Below are positions 33,986 through 51,400 of a stretch of DNA of 64,000 nucleotides, in pieces. Position 1 is the first letter of the stretch; each line of letters opens with the position of its first letter. The notes beneath the pieces are model-generated. The model was not told the DNA's origin, ran no database searches, and saw only the letters and a program-made list of their open reading frames with translations. A program made the translations under genes and the position numbers. The DNA comes from Microbacterium proteolyticum (lineage in GTDB: Bacteria; Actinomycetota; Actinomycetes; Actinomycetales; Microbacteriaceae): positions 1,674,001 to 1,738,000 of the forward strand of contig NZ_CP121274.1 in the NCBI RefSeq assembly GCF_029639405.1, in the 5' to 3' direction.

Positions 33986-35553
33986 CACTGCGGCCGATGG
34001 GGGAGCGGGCGATCCTGGCCGAGGTCGACGATCTCGCCCGGGTCCTGGGACTCCACGCGGCGCTCGCCGCGAGCCCACCCGCGGGTGTCGACGACCTCGT
34101 CCCCGCGGCCCGCACCGTGCTCGTCGCCTTCGACCCGGCCCGCATCGCCCCCGCCGCGGTCCGGGCGTGGATCCTCTCGGTCGGGCAGACCCCTCCGGAT
34201 GCCACGGCGCCCGGCGCCCTCGTCGAGATCCCGACGCGCTACGACGGCCCCGACCTCGAGGAGACCGCCGCCCTGCTCGGCATCCGTCCCGCCGACCTCG
34301 TGGCGCGGCACGCCGGCGCCGAGTGGACCGTCGCCTTCACGGGCTTCGCTCCCGGGTTCGCCTATCTGGTGAGCGACGCCTGGCCCCACGACGTCCCGCG
34401 GCTCGCGCAGCCGCGCACCCGCGTCCCCGCCGGGTCGATCGGTCTCGCGGGCGGGTTCTCGGGCGCCTACCCTCGCGAGACCCCCGGCGGCTGGCGCCTG
34501 ATCGGCACCACCGATGCTCCCCTCTTCATTCCGGATGCCGCCGACCCGGTGCTCCTCGCCCCCGGCGCCCGGGTGCGGTTCGTGCCGCAGCGCGCGGCCG
34601 TGTCCGCGGCCGGGGCAACCGCCACGGGAGGGGATTCGGCGAGCGGAGGGGCGGATGCCGCCGCGGCATCCTCCGTTCCCGAGATCCCCTCCCGCCTCCC
34701 CGCGCTCCGCATCGTCGCCCCCGGCGCTCTCGCGACCGTGCAGGACCTCGGCCGCCCCGGACGCGCCGCGCTCGGCGTCGCACGGTCCGGCGCGCTCGAC
34801 CGCGGAGCGCTCCGCATCGCCAACCGCCTGGTCGGCAACGCCGAGGATGCCGCGGGCGTCGAGATCGTGCTCGGCGGATTCCGCGCCGTCGCCGAGCGTG
34901 ACACGTGGGTCGCTGTCACGGGTGCGCTCGGCGATCTCCACCTCGACGGAAGGGCGGTGGATGCCTACACCCCGGTGTTCCTCCCCGCCGGCGCCGAGCT
35001 GTCGATCGGTGTCGCCCGCGGGGGTGCGCGCTTCGTGCTCGCCGTGCGCGGCGGGGTCACGGGACCGGAGACGCTCGGGTCCCGCTCGACCGACGTGCTC
35101 GCGTCGCTCGGCCCGCCCGCGCTCCGCGCCGGCGACGTGCTGCGCGCGGGGGAGGCGTCGCACCCGATGCCCGTCGTGGATGTCTTCCCGTGGTCCGTGC
35201 CGGAAGCCTCGATCGACGTGGACCTCGCCCCCGGTCCGCGCGCCGACTGGTTCACGCCCGCCGCCCGGCGAACACTGGGCGAGGCGACGTGGACCGTCTC
35301 GCGCGACGCCGACCGGGTCGGCATCCGTCTCGACGGTCCGGCGCTCGAACGGGTGCGGCACGACGAACTCCCCAGCGAGGGCATGCGGCCCGGCGCCCTG
35401 CAGGTACCGCCCCACGGGCGTCCGGTCGTGCTGCTCGCCGACGGGCCCGTGACCGGCGGCTACCCCGTGATCGCGGTGGTGACGGATGCGGCGCTCGACC
35501 GTCTCGCGCAGGTCCGGCCCGGTGATCGCGTGCGCTTCCGCGGGTCTCGGTAG
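33982..35553 (+). CDS. Fused 5-oxoprolinase subunits PxpB-PxpC (KipI-KipA)
   Basis: A 523-residue fusion. Residues about 1-200 are PxpB/KipI-like (GFAPGFAYLVSDAW, PRTRVPAGSIGLAGGFSGAY). After an Ala/Ser-rich linker (about 205-232), residues about 235-523 are PxpC/KipA-like (GALATVQDLGRPGRAALGV, SGALDRGALRIANRLVGN). These subunits are usually separate proteins that phosphorylate and open 5-oxoproline with PxpA. The two halves are homologous to the carboxyltransferase parts of the carboxylase at 27.0 kb, but in reversed order and without biotin domains. The GTG start overlaps the pxpA stop. Confidence 0.9.
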   Translation: MTLRPMGERAILAEVDDLARVLGLHAALAASPPAGVDDLVPAARTVLVAFDPARIAPAAVRAWILSVGQTPPDATAPGALVEIPTRYDGPDLEETAALLGIRPADLVARHAGAEWTVAFTGFAPGFAYLVSDAWPHDVPRLAQPRTRVPAGSIGLAGGFSGAYPRETPGGWRLIGTTDAPLFIPDAADPVLLAPGARVRFVPQRAAVSAAGATATGGDSASGGADAAAASSVPEIPSRLPALRIVAPGALATVQDLGRPGRAALGVARSGALDRGALRIANRLVGNAEDAAGVEIVLGGFRAVAERDTWVAVTGALGDLHLDGRAVDAYTPVFLPAGAELSIGVARGGARFVLAVRGGVTGPETLGSRSTDVLASLGPPALRAGDVLRAGEASHPMPVVDVFPWSVPEASIDVDLAPGPRADWFTPAARRTLGEATWTVSRDADRVGIRLDGPALERVRHDELPSEGMRPGALQVPPHGRPVVLLADGPVTGGYPVIAVVTDAALDRLAQVRPGDRVRFRGSR

Positions 35554-35625
35554 GGTCGGACGCGGGAATCCGGGAGGAGCGCCCGCGGTTATACCGCAGG
35601 TACGCAAAGTCGTCAAGAATCCGAC

Positions 35626-35654
35626 TGGACACGGCGCGTCCTCCCGCGTATGCT
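35626..35654 (+). promoter_or_regulatory. rpoBC promoter
   Basis: TGGACA (35626-35631), a 17-bp spacer and TATGCT (35649-35654) form a good housekeeping promoter about 170 bases before rpoB. A short perfect hairpin, GCGGTTATACCGC, lies about 30 bases upstream. Confidence 0.7.
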
Positions 35655-35822
35655 TGGACTTTGCGCTCCTCGATTCCCCCTGCCCTCATATGGTGGTCGG
35701 CTGAGCCTGCCCGTCCCCGCTTCATCGCGGTGTGCGACGTGCAGGTTATCGGGGCAGGAACGCACTCCACCTGACGACAAGGAATCACGAGCCCCTCGCC
35801 CGGGCTTCTGGAGGTTTTTCCC

Positions 35823-39317
<3,495 letters not shown>

Positions 39318-39358
39318 CCCGGCCAGGCAACGAACAGAATTCCGACACAGGAGAACCA

Positions 39359-43234
<3,876 letters not shown>

Positions 43235-43274
43235 GTGAGACGGATGCCACGCCTCGGCGCGGCATCCTGATCCC

Positions 43275-43306
43275 CGAAGGCCCCCGGCTCACGCCGGGGG
43301 CCTTCG
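43275..43306 (+). terminator. rpoBC terminator
   Basis: CGAAGGCCCCCGGC pairs perfectly over 14 bp with GCCGGGGGCCTTCG across a four-base loop (TCAC), 40 bases after the rpoC stop. There is no long T-run, which is common for actinobacterial terminators. Confidence 0.88.
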
Positions 43307-43408
43307 TCGTGCCCGGCGCGTTTCCGACGGATGACGTGTCTGGGCGCGCGGCGTGTCGCCGCGCCGACGCGCCGGGGTCGGTCGCCTACCGTGGACGGGG
43401 AGGAACGG

Positions 43409-44008
43409 ATGGCTCGAGTCGCGGGACGCAGCGTCTGGATCGCATGGCCGGTCGGCGTGCTGTGCGCGGCCGTGGTCGCGGTCCTCGCGGTCCTCGCTGC
43501 GCCGGGGGTACCCGGAGCGGTGACCTTCGTCGGCGATACGCTGCGGGCCGGCTCGACGACGGCGCCGTGGACGGACGCCCCGCGCGTCCCCGGGCCGGCC
43601 ACCACCTGCCGTGACCTGTACACGCAGCCGATGTGGTCGGAGTTGGTGTGGTCGCCCGAGGCGCTGCTGACGCAGCGGCACTCCGCAGCCTCGTCGACAC
43701 CCGAGGCGGTCGCGGCGGCCGCCGGCACGCCCGTCATCACCTGCCACTGGCGCGGCGAGTCGGGACGGTGGCTGGAGACGAGCGTCGCCACGGTCTCGTC
43801 GGAGGGGGCTGCCGCCGTGGTGGCGACGCTGACCGGTCAGGGCTTCGCGTGCACGACCGCGGGGGACACCGAGCATTGCGAGCGCACGGCCGGAGACGTC
43901 GTGGAGGTGCACGACGTCCGCGGCGACCGGTGGGTGTCGTCGACCTTCGACGGATGGATGCCGGACGGGTACGTCGCGATCGTGGCATCCCGCGCCTTCG
44001 GCGAGTAG
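43409..44008 (+). CDS. Exported or membrane-anchored protein of unknown function, four conserved Cys
   Basis: A 199-residue protein with one N-terminal hydrophobic segment (VWIAWPVGVLCAAVVAVLAV), so it is probably membrane-anchored with the rest outside. The ATG at 43409 follows GGGGAGG. The outer part has Cys in TTCRDLY, ITCHW, GFACTT and EHCER. The same four-Cys layout and the ending GYxAxIxAxxxG occur in the lipoprotein encoded convergently at 44190-44786, so the two are paralogues. The function is unknown; the four Cys could form two disulphides. Confidence 0.82.
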   Translation: MARVAGRSVWIAWPVGVLCAAVVAVLAVLAAPGVPGAVTFVGDTLRAGSTTAPWTDAPRVPGPATTCRDLYTQPMWSELVWSPEALLTQRHSAASSTPEAVAAAAGTPVITCHWRGESGRWLETSVATVSSEGAAAVVATLTGQGFACTTAGDTEHCERTAGDVVEVHDVRGDRWVSSTFDGWMPDGYVAIVASRAFGE

Positions 44009-44025
44009 TCCGCGCCCGTGCCCGA

Positions 44026-44098
44026 CACGCATAAACGCGATCCGCTCGTACAAACGCGGGGAGCACGCGTTTATGTGTGCGAATCGCGTTTATGCCTG
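44026..44098. repeat. 73-bp nested palindromic repeat (copy 2)
   Basis: This element matches copy 1 at 24639-24711 without gaps at about 60 of 73 positions. The outer arms differ by one base (CACGCATAAACGC and GCGTTTATGCCTG), and the inner arms AAACGCG and CGCGTTT are kept although the loop between them has changed. It lies between two convergent paralogous genes. Confidence 0.8.
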
Positions 44099-44189
44099 TG
44101 GCGACGCCCGGCTCCGCGGCCGTACCGCGCACCTGGCGCGCGCGCACCCGCTCCGCGCCGGAGCGCGCCCGGCCGGGCGCGCCGACGGG

Positions 44190-44786
44190 TCAGCCGTAGA
44201 TCGCGGCGATGATGCTCGCCGTGTAGCCCGTGGGGGCGAGGTTGGAGTACTGGGTGTCGATGAGGACGTCGTCGCGCCAGAACAGCGTGCGACCGTCGTT
44301 GACGGCGTACGTGGTGTTGATCCAGGTCTTCTCGCAGCGGGTGCCGTCGTCGGGCGTGTAGCAGCTGAACCCCTGGGTGTTGACGAGGTCGTTGAGCATG
44401 TCGAGGGCGGGGCCGCGGTCGATGCGCGTGATCTTGGTCACCAGGCCCGTGGTGTCGGCGGCGGGATCGCGCCAGATGCAGATGAGGGATCCGTCGGCCT
44501 GGACCCCCGAGGGGCCGAGTGCCGGATCGTTCAAGGGGATCGACCCGAGTTGCGACAGCACGTCGGGCGTGAGGATCGCGCGGCAGTCGGTGGGGATCGC
44601 CGCCGGGGCGACGGTGGGGGTGATCGTGGGGATCGGTGTGCCACCCGGGGTGCCGGACGCACTCGGGGAGGCGGCGGTGGGCGCGGGCTCCGCGGTGCCC
44701 TGCTCGGGAGCGCACGCGCTCAGCGCGAGCGCGGCGGTCAGCGCGAGCACCGCGGCGAGGGCCGCAGCGGGGGGTCGACCGGTCAT
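44190..44786 (-). CDS. Lipoprotein of unknown function, paralogue of the protein at 43.4 kb
   Basis: A 198-residue predicted lipoprotein. Start ATG at 44786 gives a signal peptide with the lipobox LALSAC and then a Pro/Thr/Ala-rich linker (residues about 35-70). The outer domain has four Cys (TDCRAIL, LICIWRD, GFSCYT, TRCEKT) in the same order as its paralogue and ends with PTGYTASIIAAIYG. Its function is unknown. It is transcribed towards the paralogue, with the 73-bp repeat between them. Confidence 0.85.
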   Translation of the reverse strand: MTGRPPAAALAAVLALTAALALSACAPEQGTAEPAPTAASPSASGTPGGTPIPTITPTVAPAAIPTDCRAILTPDVLSQLGSIPLNDPALGPSGVQADGSLICIWRDPAADTTGLVTKITRIDRGPALDMLNDLVNTQGFSCYTPDDGTRCEKTWINTTYAVNDGRTLFWRDDVLIDTQYSNLAPTGYTASIIAAIYG

Positions 44787-44913
44787 GTCGCCCACCCTAG
44801 GCGGACCCGCCGACACGGTCGAGACCGACACACGACGGCACGCCTCCGCCGCGCAGACCGTGGCGCGGGTTAGCCTGGCGCCGCACCATATCTGCGCGCG
44901 TGAGGAGACCCCG

Positions 44914-45957
44914 ATGAGCGACCCCCAGTCGTACGGCGACCCCGTCGACGAGCCCAAGGAAGAGGCGCACGACGTCGTCGGCCGTGCCCACGAGGGGCTC
45001 GCCGACGCCGAGGCCGCCCGCCGCGACGCGGTCGACCCGGAGGAAGCGGCCGCGGCCTGGAACGAGCGCGAGGGCGGTCACGACTCGGCGGCCCCCGCCG
45101 CCACGACCACCGTGCACGACGCCTCGCCCGTCGAGCCGCGCAGCCAGACCCCCGTCTCGGCTCCCGCCGCGCACCGTTCCGTCGATCTCGAGGACGAGGA
45201 CGCCCGGTGGGCGGCCTACGCCGCGTCGGCTGAGCCGGAAGCCGGCGCTTCGCACACCGCCACCGCCGAGCCCGTGTGCGAAGAGCACCGTGCCGACGCC
45301 GCCCCCGCCGCGGGTGCCGCGGCCGCGGGTGCCGCGGCGGCGACCGCCGTCGCTCCCGCCTACGCGGACGAGACGCGGCCCGTCGGTGCCGCGCAGCCGA
45401 TCTTCGTCCAGGCCCCCGAGGCTCCGCGTCCCCGGGGCAACCGCGGTGCGGCCGGTGCGATCGGTCTCCTCGCGACCCTCGTCTTCGCCGTCCTGTACCT
45501 CGCCGCGACCCTGGGCCTCGGGCTGCTGCTCGGCACGATCCAGACGTCCGACCTGGCGGACGCCGCGCTGGCGGCCCTCACCACGTGGAGCCTGTGGGTG
45601 CCCACGGTGGCCTTCTTCGTGGGCTTCTGGTTCCTCGGCGCGATCATCAACCGCGGCGGATGGGGCCACTGGGTGGTGTGGGGCCTCCTGGTCGGCGTCA
45701 TCAGCTGGGGCGGCTACCTCCTGGGAGCCCTCTTCGCCGCGCCGTTCTGGATGCTCACGAACCGCCAGGGCGTCGACCTCCTGCAGGAGAGCGTCCTCGC
45801 GCCGCTCGCCATCGTCGCGTTCGTCCTCGGCCGCGAGCTCACCATCTGGTTCGGGGCGTGGGTCGCCCGCCGCGGACGCCGCGTGACGGAACTGAACGAC
45901 GAGGCGCAGCGCGAGTACGAGCGCACCCTCGAAGCCGGGCCCCTGCTGGCCCGCTGA
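44914..45957 (+). CDS. Membrane protein with a long acidic/Ala-rich N-terminal region
   Basis: A 347-residue protein. Residues 1-170 are hydrophilic, low-complexity, acidic and Ala-rich, probably disordered and cytoplasmic. Residues about 175-310 contain four hydrophobic segments (GAIGLLATLVFAVLYLA, LWVPTVAFFVGFWFLG, WVVWGLLVGVISWGGYLLG and LAPLAIVAFVLGRELTIW). The family was not recognised. The ATG at 44914 has GAGGAG upstream. It lies 11 bases before another small membrane protein gene and is probably co-transcribed with it. Confidence 0.85.
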   Translation: MSDPQSYGDPVDEPKEEAHDVVGRAHEGLADAEAARRDAVDPEEAAAAWNEREGGHDSAAPAATTTVHDASPVEPRSQTPVSAPAAHRSVDLEDEDARWAAYAASAEPEAGASHTATAEPVCEEHRADAAPAAGAAAAGAAAATAVAPAYADETRPVGAAQPIFVQAPEAPRPRGNRGAAGAIGLLATLVFAVLYLAATLGLGLLLGTIQTSDLADAALAALTTWSLWVPTVAFFVGFWFLGAIINRGGWGHWVVWGLLVGVISWGGYLLGALFAAPFWMLTNRQGVDLLQESVLAPLAIVAFVLGRELTIWFGAWVARRGRRVTELNDEAQREYERTLEAGPLLAR

Positions 45958-45968
45958 GACCGGATGCC

Positions 45969-46454
45969 ATGACAGACGCGCCGCGACCGGCGGGGGTGAC
46001 CCCGCCGGTCGCCGTCGTTTTCGCGACGGCCGTCTTCCTCGCGCTGGCCATCGCCGGTCTGGGCGTGGCGAGCCTTGCCCTCGACGCCGATGTGATCCCG
46101 GTGCGCGGGCTCGGGCCGCTGCCCGGCGTAGCGGGCATGCTCCTGGCCCTGTCGGTGTTCGCCGGCGTGCTGCTGTGGGGCCTGCGAGCCGTCCCACCCG
46201 GTTATCTGACGGCGGTGCCGTGCGCGCTCGGCGCGTACGTGGGGGAGACCGTGGGGATCGCCATCGGCGCTGCGGTCACCGGGGGTGATGCGGCGCGCGG
46301 GCTCGCCGCCGCGGGGGCGGTGGCCCTCGGGTGGCCGGGTGCGGTCGTCGCGGTCTCGGCCCTCGTCGCCGGTGCGTTCGGAGTCCTGCTCGTCCGCAGC
46401 GGCGGGGAACGCCCGCACTGGCGCTGGGAGCGCGAAGACGACGAAGATCGCTGA
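45969..46454 (+). CDS. Small integral membrane protein of unknown function
   Basis: A 161-residue protein with about four hydrophobic segments (VAVVFATAVFLALAIAG, LLALSVFAGVLLWGL, and two more after residue 80) and a charged C-terminal tail (HWRWEREDDEDR). It is not recognised beyond being a polytopic membrane protein. It starts 11 bases after the preceding membrane-protein gene, so the pair may work together. Confidence 0.8.
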   Translation: MTDAPRPAGVTPPVAVVFATAVFLALAIAGLGVASLALDADVIPVRGLGPLPGVAGMLLALSVFAGVLLWGLRAVPPGYLTAVPCALGAYVGETVGIAIGAAVTGGDAARGLAAAGAVALGWPGAVVAVSALVAGAFGVLLVRSGGERPHWRWEREDDEDR

Positions 46455-46507
46455 TCCGGGGGCCGTGGCATCCGCCGCTCGGGGGTCTGTCGCACTAGCG
46501 TAGGAGC

Positions 46508-47170
46508 GTGGAGCGGTCGCTCGAGACCCAGGTCGGCCAGGCGGTGGACGCCTGGCTCGCGTGGCTGCCCCGGTGGGAGCCGGCGAATCATCGCGGGCGA
46601 GTCGCCCCGTGCCGTCGGTGCTTCGGTTCGCCGGTGCTGTCGGCGGCCGGCCTCGGGTCCGATGTGCCGCACGGCGTGCAGCACGGCCTCTCGACGCGTG
46701 TGAAGTCGATCGTCGACCACGCCGTCGCCGAGTACACGTCGCGGAACCTCCCGATGCTGCAGACCGAGCTCGACCAGCAGGCGGCGCGCAACCGCCGTCG
46801 CTCGTACCGTCCCGCCGAGGGCCTCGAGCCCGAGTTCGAGGGGATGCCGCTGGACCCGGAGCCCGAGCCCGGTGCGCCGTTCCTCTTCACGCTGACGGGT
46901 CTGGCCGCGGAAGAGGACGCCGCGATCCCCGCGCTCCCGCCGCTGTCGGATGCCGCGAAGGCGGCGCTGCGGCAGGAGGTCGGCCTCGCCGACGACTACG
47001 CCAACATGATCGGGCGGGAGGTGTGCGCGGTGCTGCTGCACCATCGGCTGCGCATCCAGGCGGCCGTGGCGGAGTACGTCGAGCCGCAGGTCGCGGCGAT
47101 GCTCGACGATCTCTCGCGCTCGCTCGACGCCCCGTTCGATCCTCGCGACCCCGGTCCCCTGGCATCCTGA
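46508..47170 (+). CDS. Conserved-looking hypothetical protein upstream of the kinase operon
   Basis: A 220-residue soluble protein not recognised. An early CRRC motif (residues about 34-37) is the only Cys pair. The central part (LDQQAARNRRRSYRPAEG) is highly charged and the C-terminal half is mostly helical. The GTG start has AGGAG right upstream. It is separated from the kinase gene by a terminator-like hairpin, so it may not belong to the kinase operon. An Arg/Ala-rich helical make-up leaves function open. Confidence 0.78.
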   Translation: MERSLETQVGQAVDAWLAWLPRWEPANHRGRVAPCRRCFGSPVLSAAGLGSDVPHGVQHGLSTRVKSIVDHAVAEYTSRNLPMLQTELDQQAARNRRRSYRPAEGLEPEFEGMPLDPEPEPGAPFLFTLTGLAAEEDAAIPALPPLSDAAKAALRQEVGLADDYANMIGREVCAVLLHHRLRIQAAVAEYVEPQVAAMLDDLSRSLDAPFDPRDPGPLAS

Positions 47171-47181
47171 GCCCTCTCCAC

Positions 47182-47207
47182 AAGCCCCCGACCGGATCAG
47201 GGGGCTT
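47182..47207 (+). terminator. Terminator before the kinase operon
   Basis: AAGCCCCC (47182-47189) pairs with GGGGGCTT (47200-47207) across ten bases and is followed by TGTTAG, 12 bases after the stop codon at 47170. It separates the hypothetical gene from the kinase operon. Confidence 0.82.
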
Positions 47208-47270
47208 TGTTAGAGTTGCCGGGTTGTCCGCGCGAGGTGTGGCGGACGCGAGTTCCGGGGAGGGGGCACA

Positions 47271-48407
47271 ATGCCGCAGCGCCTGCCCTCGTCACCCCCG
47301 ATCCTGCCGGGGCTCGCCTACATCCGTCCCCTCGGTTCCGGTGGTTTCGCCGACGTCTTCCTCTACGGGCAGGACATGCCCCGTCGCGACGTCGCGGTGA
47401 AGGTGCTGCCGAGCGACGTCCGCGACCCCGACCTCCTGCGCATGTTCAACGCCGAGGCCGACGTCCTCGCCCACCTCTCGGCGCACCCTTCGATCGTCAC
47501 GGTCTACCAGGCCGGGATCTCGGCCGACGGGCGGCCCTACATCGTCATGGAGTACTGCCCCGGCTCGCTCGCGCAGAGGTACCGGGTGGAACGGATGCCG
47601 GTGGCCGAGGTGCTCTCGATCGGGGTCCGCATGGCGGGCGCCCTCGAGTCGGCGCACCACGCCGGCCTCGTCCATCGCGACGTGAAGCCCAGCAACATCC
47701 TCGTGACGACGTTCGGGGCGCCGGTGCTGGCCGACTTCGGCATCTCGTCGTCGCTGGTGCGGCAGGGGGCCGACGAGATGCTCGCGATGAGCGTCCCGTG
47801 GAGCGCACCCGAGGTCATCGCCGAGCAGACCGCCGGCACGGTGTCGAGCGAGGTCTGGAGTCTGGGCGCGACCGTGTACTCGCTGCTGGCCGGCCACAGC
47901 CCGTTCGAGCGACGCGAGCGCGGGCAGAACTCCCGCGAGCAGTTGCGCCGCCGCATCGCCCGCGCGTCCTACACCGAGATCGCCCGCACCGATGTCCCGC
48001 CCGCGCTGCAGGCGGTCCTGGCACGGGCGATGTCGCGCAGCCCCGCGGACCGCTTCGCCAGCGCCCGCGAGGTGGGGGAGGCTCTGCAGAAGGTGCAGTC
48101 CGAGCTCGGGCTCCCCGCCTCGCCCCTCGAGGTGCCGGCGGCCGAATGGGCGCCCGCGGCGCGCGCGGTCGACTTCGCCGACGGTGCGCTGCGCGGCCCC
48201 GCACGCTCCCGGGTCGAGCGTGAGAGCGTCCGCAAGCTCCGCGATCCGTCCGGGGTCGCAGGCCTCGCCCGTGACGAGGACACCGACATCTCCGCGCCCA
48301 CGCGTTCGGCCCACCGCGTCCTGCCATGGGTGCTCGCCGCGGCCACCCTGGTCGCCTCCGCCGCGGTCGTCGTCGTGGCACTGCTGGCCACCGGGGTCCT
48401 CCGATGA
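47271..48407 (+). CDS. Membrane-anchored Ser/Thr protein kinase
   Basis: A 378-residue Hanks-type kinase. The glycine loop is GSGGFADVF, the ATP lysine is K44 (VAVKVL), the catalytic loop is H135-R136-D137 (HRDVKPSN) and the magnesium loop is D155-F156-G157. Residues about 270-345 form a juxtamembrane linker, and one C-terminal helix (VLPWVLAAATLVASAAVVVV) anchors it with almost no external part, so an external sensor would have to be another protein. It overlaps the giant Ig-like gene (ATGA) and is the likely kinase for the FHA and TVRV-repeat proteins encoded downstream. Confidence 0.94.
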   Translation: MPQRLPSSPPILPGLAYIRPLGSGGFADVFLYGQDMPRRDVAVKVLPSDVRDPDLLRMFNAEADVLAHLSAHPSIVTVYQAGISADGRPYIVMEYCPGSLAQRYRVERMPVAEVLSIGVRMAGALESAHHAGLVHRDVKPSNILVTTFGAPVLADFGISSSLVRQGADEMLAMSVPWSAPEVIAEQTAGTVSSEVWSLGATVYSLLAGHSPFERRERGQNSREQLRRRIARASYTEIARTDVPPALQAVLARAMSRSPADRFASAREVGEALQKVQSELGLPASPLEVPAAEWAPAARAVDFADGALRGPARSRVERESVRKLRDPSGVAGLARDEDTDISAPTRSAHRVLPWVLAAATLVASAAVVVVALLATGVLR

Positions 48408-51400
48408 AGCGTCGGACCATCGCGGGGCTCACCTCGACCCTCGTCGCGGCGGCGCTCGTCGTCACCGCCAGCATCGTCTGGCCCGGTCTCGACGCGCAGG
48501 AGACGCCCGAGGTCGACACCGCGGTCTGGGCCCTCCAGACCGGCGAGGGGCAGCGCTACGCCCGGGTGAACACCACGGTCGGCGAACTCGACACCGTGCG
48601 CACCGCCGGCAACCCCAGCCAGGTCGCGCAGGGTCCGGAGGGCGCCTACCTCTTCACCGACGGCTACAGCAAGATCGCCCGCATCGACGAGGCTCAGCCG
48701 GTCGACCTGCAGGAGGAACAGCTCGATTCCGCTCCCGACACCCCGCCGGGGACGACCTCGGTCGTGACGGCGGGCGACTTCGTCGTCTACCGCACCGACA
48801 GTGGCGCCCTGTACGCGAGCCGACTCAGCCGGGCCGGACAGTCGGTCACCGAGCTCGACCCGTTCGGGACCGCGGGCGACGAGGACGCGCGCACGTACAC
48901 CGCGGATGCCGTGACCGTCGATGCCCGCGGCATGCTGTTCGCCTACTCGTCCGTGGACGGTTCGGTGATCCGGTACGACATCGAGGCCGACGAGCTGAAG
49001 GGGCGCGACGCCCTCGAGGTCGATGTCGCCTCCCCGGTGATCACCGCCGCGGGGGATCAGTGGGTGCTGGTCGACGCCGACGCGGGCCGCGTGTGGGTGC
49101 GCGGCCACGACCCGGTCGACCTCGACACCACCGAGCAGCTCATCGTGGGCGACCCCGATCCGCGCGGCAGCTCCGTCTACCTCGCCGACGACCAGTCGCT
49201 GTGGAGCATCCCCGTCGACGGTGGCGAAACGCGGCGCGAGGTCGGCGCGGGCGGCAACGTGCTCGGGCAGCCGGCCAAGCCCGTGCAGCACGACGGAGTG
49301 GCGTACGCCGCGTGGCTCCTGCCCGGCGACGCCCGCGGAACCCTGTGGCGATCGGATGCCGGCGAGACCGACCTCTCCTACGGCGGGGCGACCATGCCCG
49401 ATCAGCGCAGGCCCGTGTTCGTCGCGACCGACCACGCCGTGATCCTCAACGAGACCCGCACCGGGTGGGTGTGGACCGTTCCGGACGGCACGCTCCTCGC
49501 GTCGAGCCAGAGCTGGACGCTCGACGACCGCACCGAAGAGGCCGCGGTCCAGAGCGAGGAGCAGCTGAGCGTCGTGCTCGACCCGAAGCCCCCGATCGCC
49601 GAGCCCGACAGCTTCGGCGTGCGCGCCGGGCGGCTGATCACCCTGCCGGTGCTGCTGAACGACCACGATCCCAACGAGGACGTCCTGAGCATCGTGGCCG
49701 AGAGCGTGACGGGCCTCGACCCCGGGTTCGGCGGTCTCTCCGTCACCGACGACGGTCAGCGGCTCGCGGTCCGGGTCGCCCCGGATGCCACCGGCTCGGC
49801 GACGTTCTCGTACGCGGTGACCGACGGCACCACCGCCGACGGTCTCACCTCCGCGTCGACGACGGTGACCCTGGCGGTGGCCCCCGACGATTCCAATGCC
49901 GCCCCGGTCTGGTGCGGTGTCGAGAAGTGCCTCCAGGCCTGGCCCACGCCCGAGGTCGCGCGCGGCGGCACCATCACCGTCCCCGTCCTCCCCGGCTGGG
50001 TCGATCCGGACGGCGACCCGCTGCTGCTGCTGTCGGTCGACAACCCGAGCGGCATCGGGAGCGTGGCATCCACTCCGGCCGGCGAGGTCGTCTACCAGCA
50101 CTCCGACGACGGGTCCGGGGGAGAGCAGACCGTCCAGCTCGACGTGACCGTGGCCGACACCCGCGGCGCGACGACGACGAAGCCGCTGCTCATCCGCGTG
50201 GCACCCGACCCGGCGCTCGCGGTGCAGTCCTTCGCGGTCGTCGACACGGCCGGCTCGGCCCTCACGGTCGACGTCGGCCCCCACGTGACCGGCACGGCGG
50301 GCGACGTGACCATCGGTTCGGTCCGCGTCCTCGACGACGCGCAGGCCACCGCGACCGTCGTCGGCGGCACGACGACGTTCGACTTCTCGGCGTCGCAGCC
50401 GGGCGTCTACCGCGTCGACTTCACCGTCACCGGGGCCGGACGCGACGCCACCGGCACCGCGCGGATCACGCTGCTGCCCGGTGACGCCCCCGCCCAGCTG
50501 TCGACCGCCCCCGTCGTCGCCTTCGTCCGGCCGCAGGAGGACGCCACGCTCGACGTGTTCGCCGCGGTGTCCAACCCGACCGGACGCGTGCTCCTGCTGA
50601 GCGACGTCGTCGCGTCCGCGGAGGACGGCGCGTCCCTCACGGTCGACACGGTCGGCCAGAACGACCTCCGGGTCTCGGGATCCACCGCCGAAGGCGGCCC
50701 GGGTCTGCTCGGGACCGTCGCCTACACCGTCAGCGACGGCACCGACGACGAGGGTTCGCGCGTCGGCGGCGAGGCCACGGTCTACCTGCTCCCTCCCGCT
50801 CCCGAGATCGCCCCGATCGCCGTCGACGACACCGTCACCGTGCGCGCCGGTACCCAGGCCGACATCCCGGTGCTCGACAACGACGTGTCCCCGGCCGGCG
50901 GGCGTCCCACCCTCGACCCGGCATCCGTCCAGGCCACTCCGTCCGTGGACGGGCTCGCGTTCGCCTCCGGCGGTGTGCTGCGCTACCTCGCGCCGACGAC
51001 GCCGGGATCCTACGAGGTGACCTACCGCGTCTACACGACGGGAACGCCGTCGCTGTGGGACGAGGCGACCGTGCGCATCACCGTCCTCGGTCCCGAGGCC
51101 AACCGCGCCCCCGTTCCCGACACGCTGCAGGGTCGGGTCCTCAGCGGCGGCACGACGACCGTGCCGTTCCGCAGCTTCGGCGCCGACCCCGACGGCGACG
51201 CGGTGGTGCTCGACCGCATCGTGACGCAGCCCGATCGGGGGACCGCCTCGATCTCCGCCGACGGCTCCTCCATCGTGTACTCCTCCGTCGCCGGCGACCG
51301 GGGGCAGGTCTCGTTCCGCTACCGCGTGTCCGACCCCTCCGGCGCGACGGGCGAGGGAACGGTCCGCATCGGAGTCCTGGATGCCGAGGCCAACCCGAGT

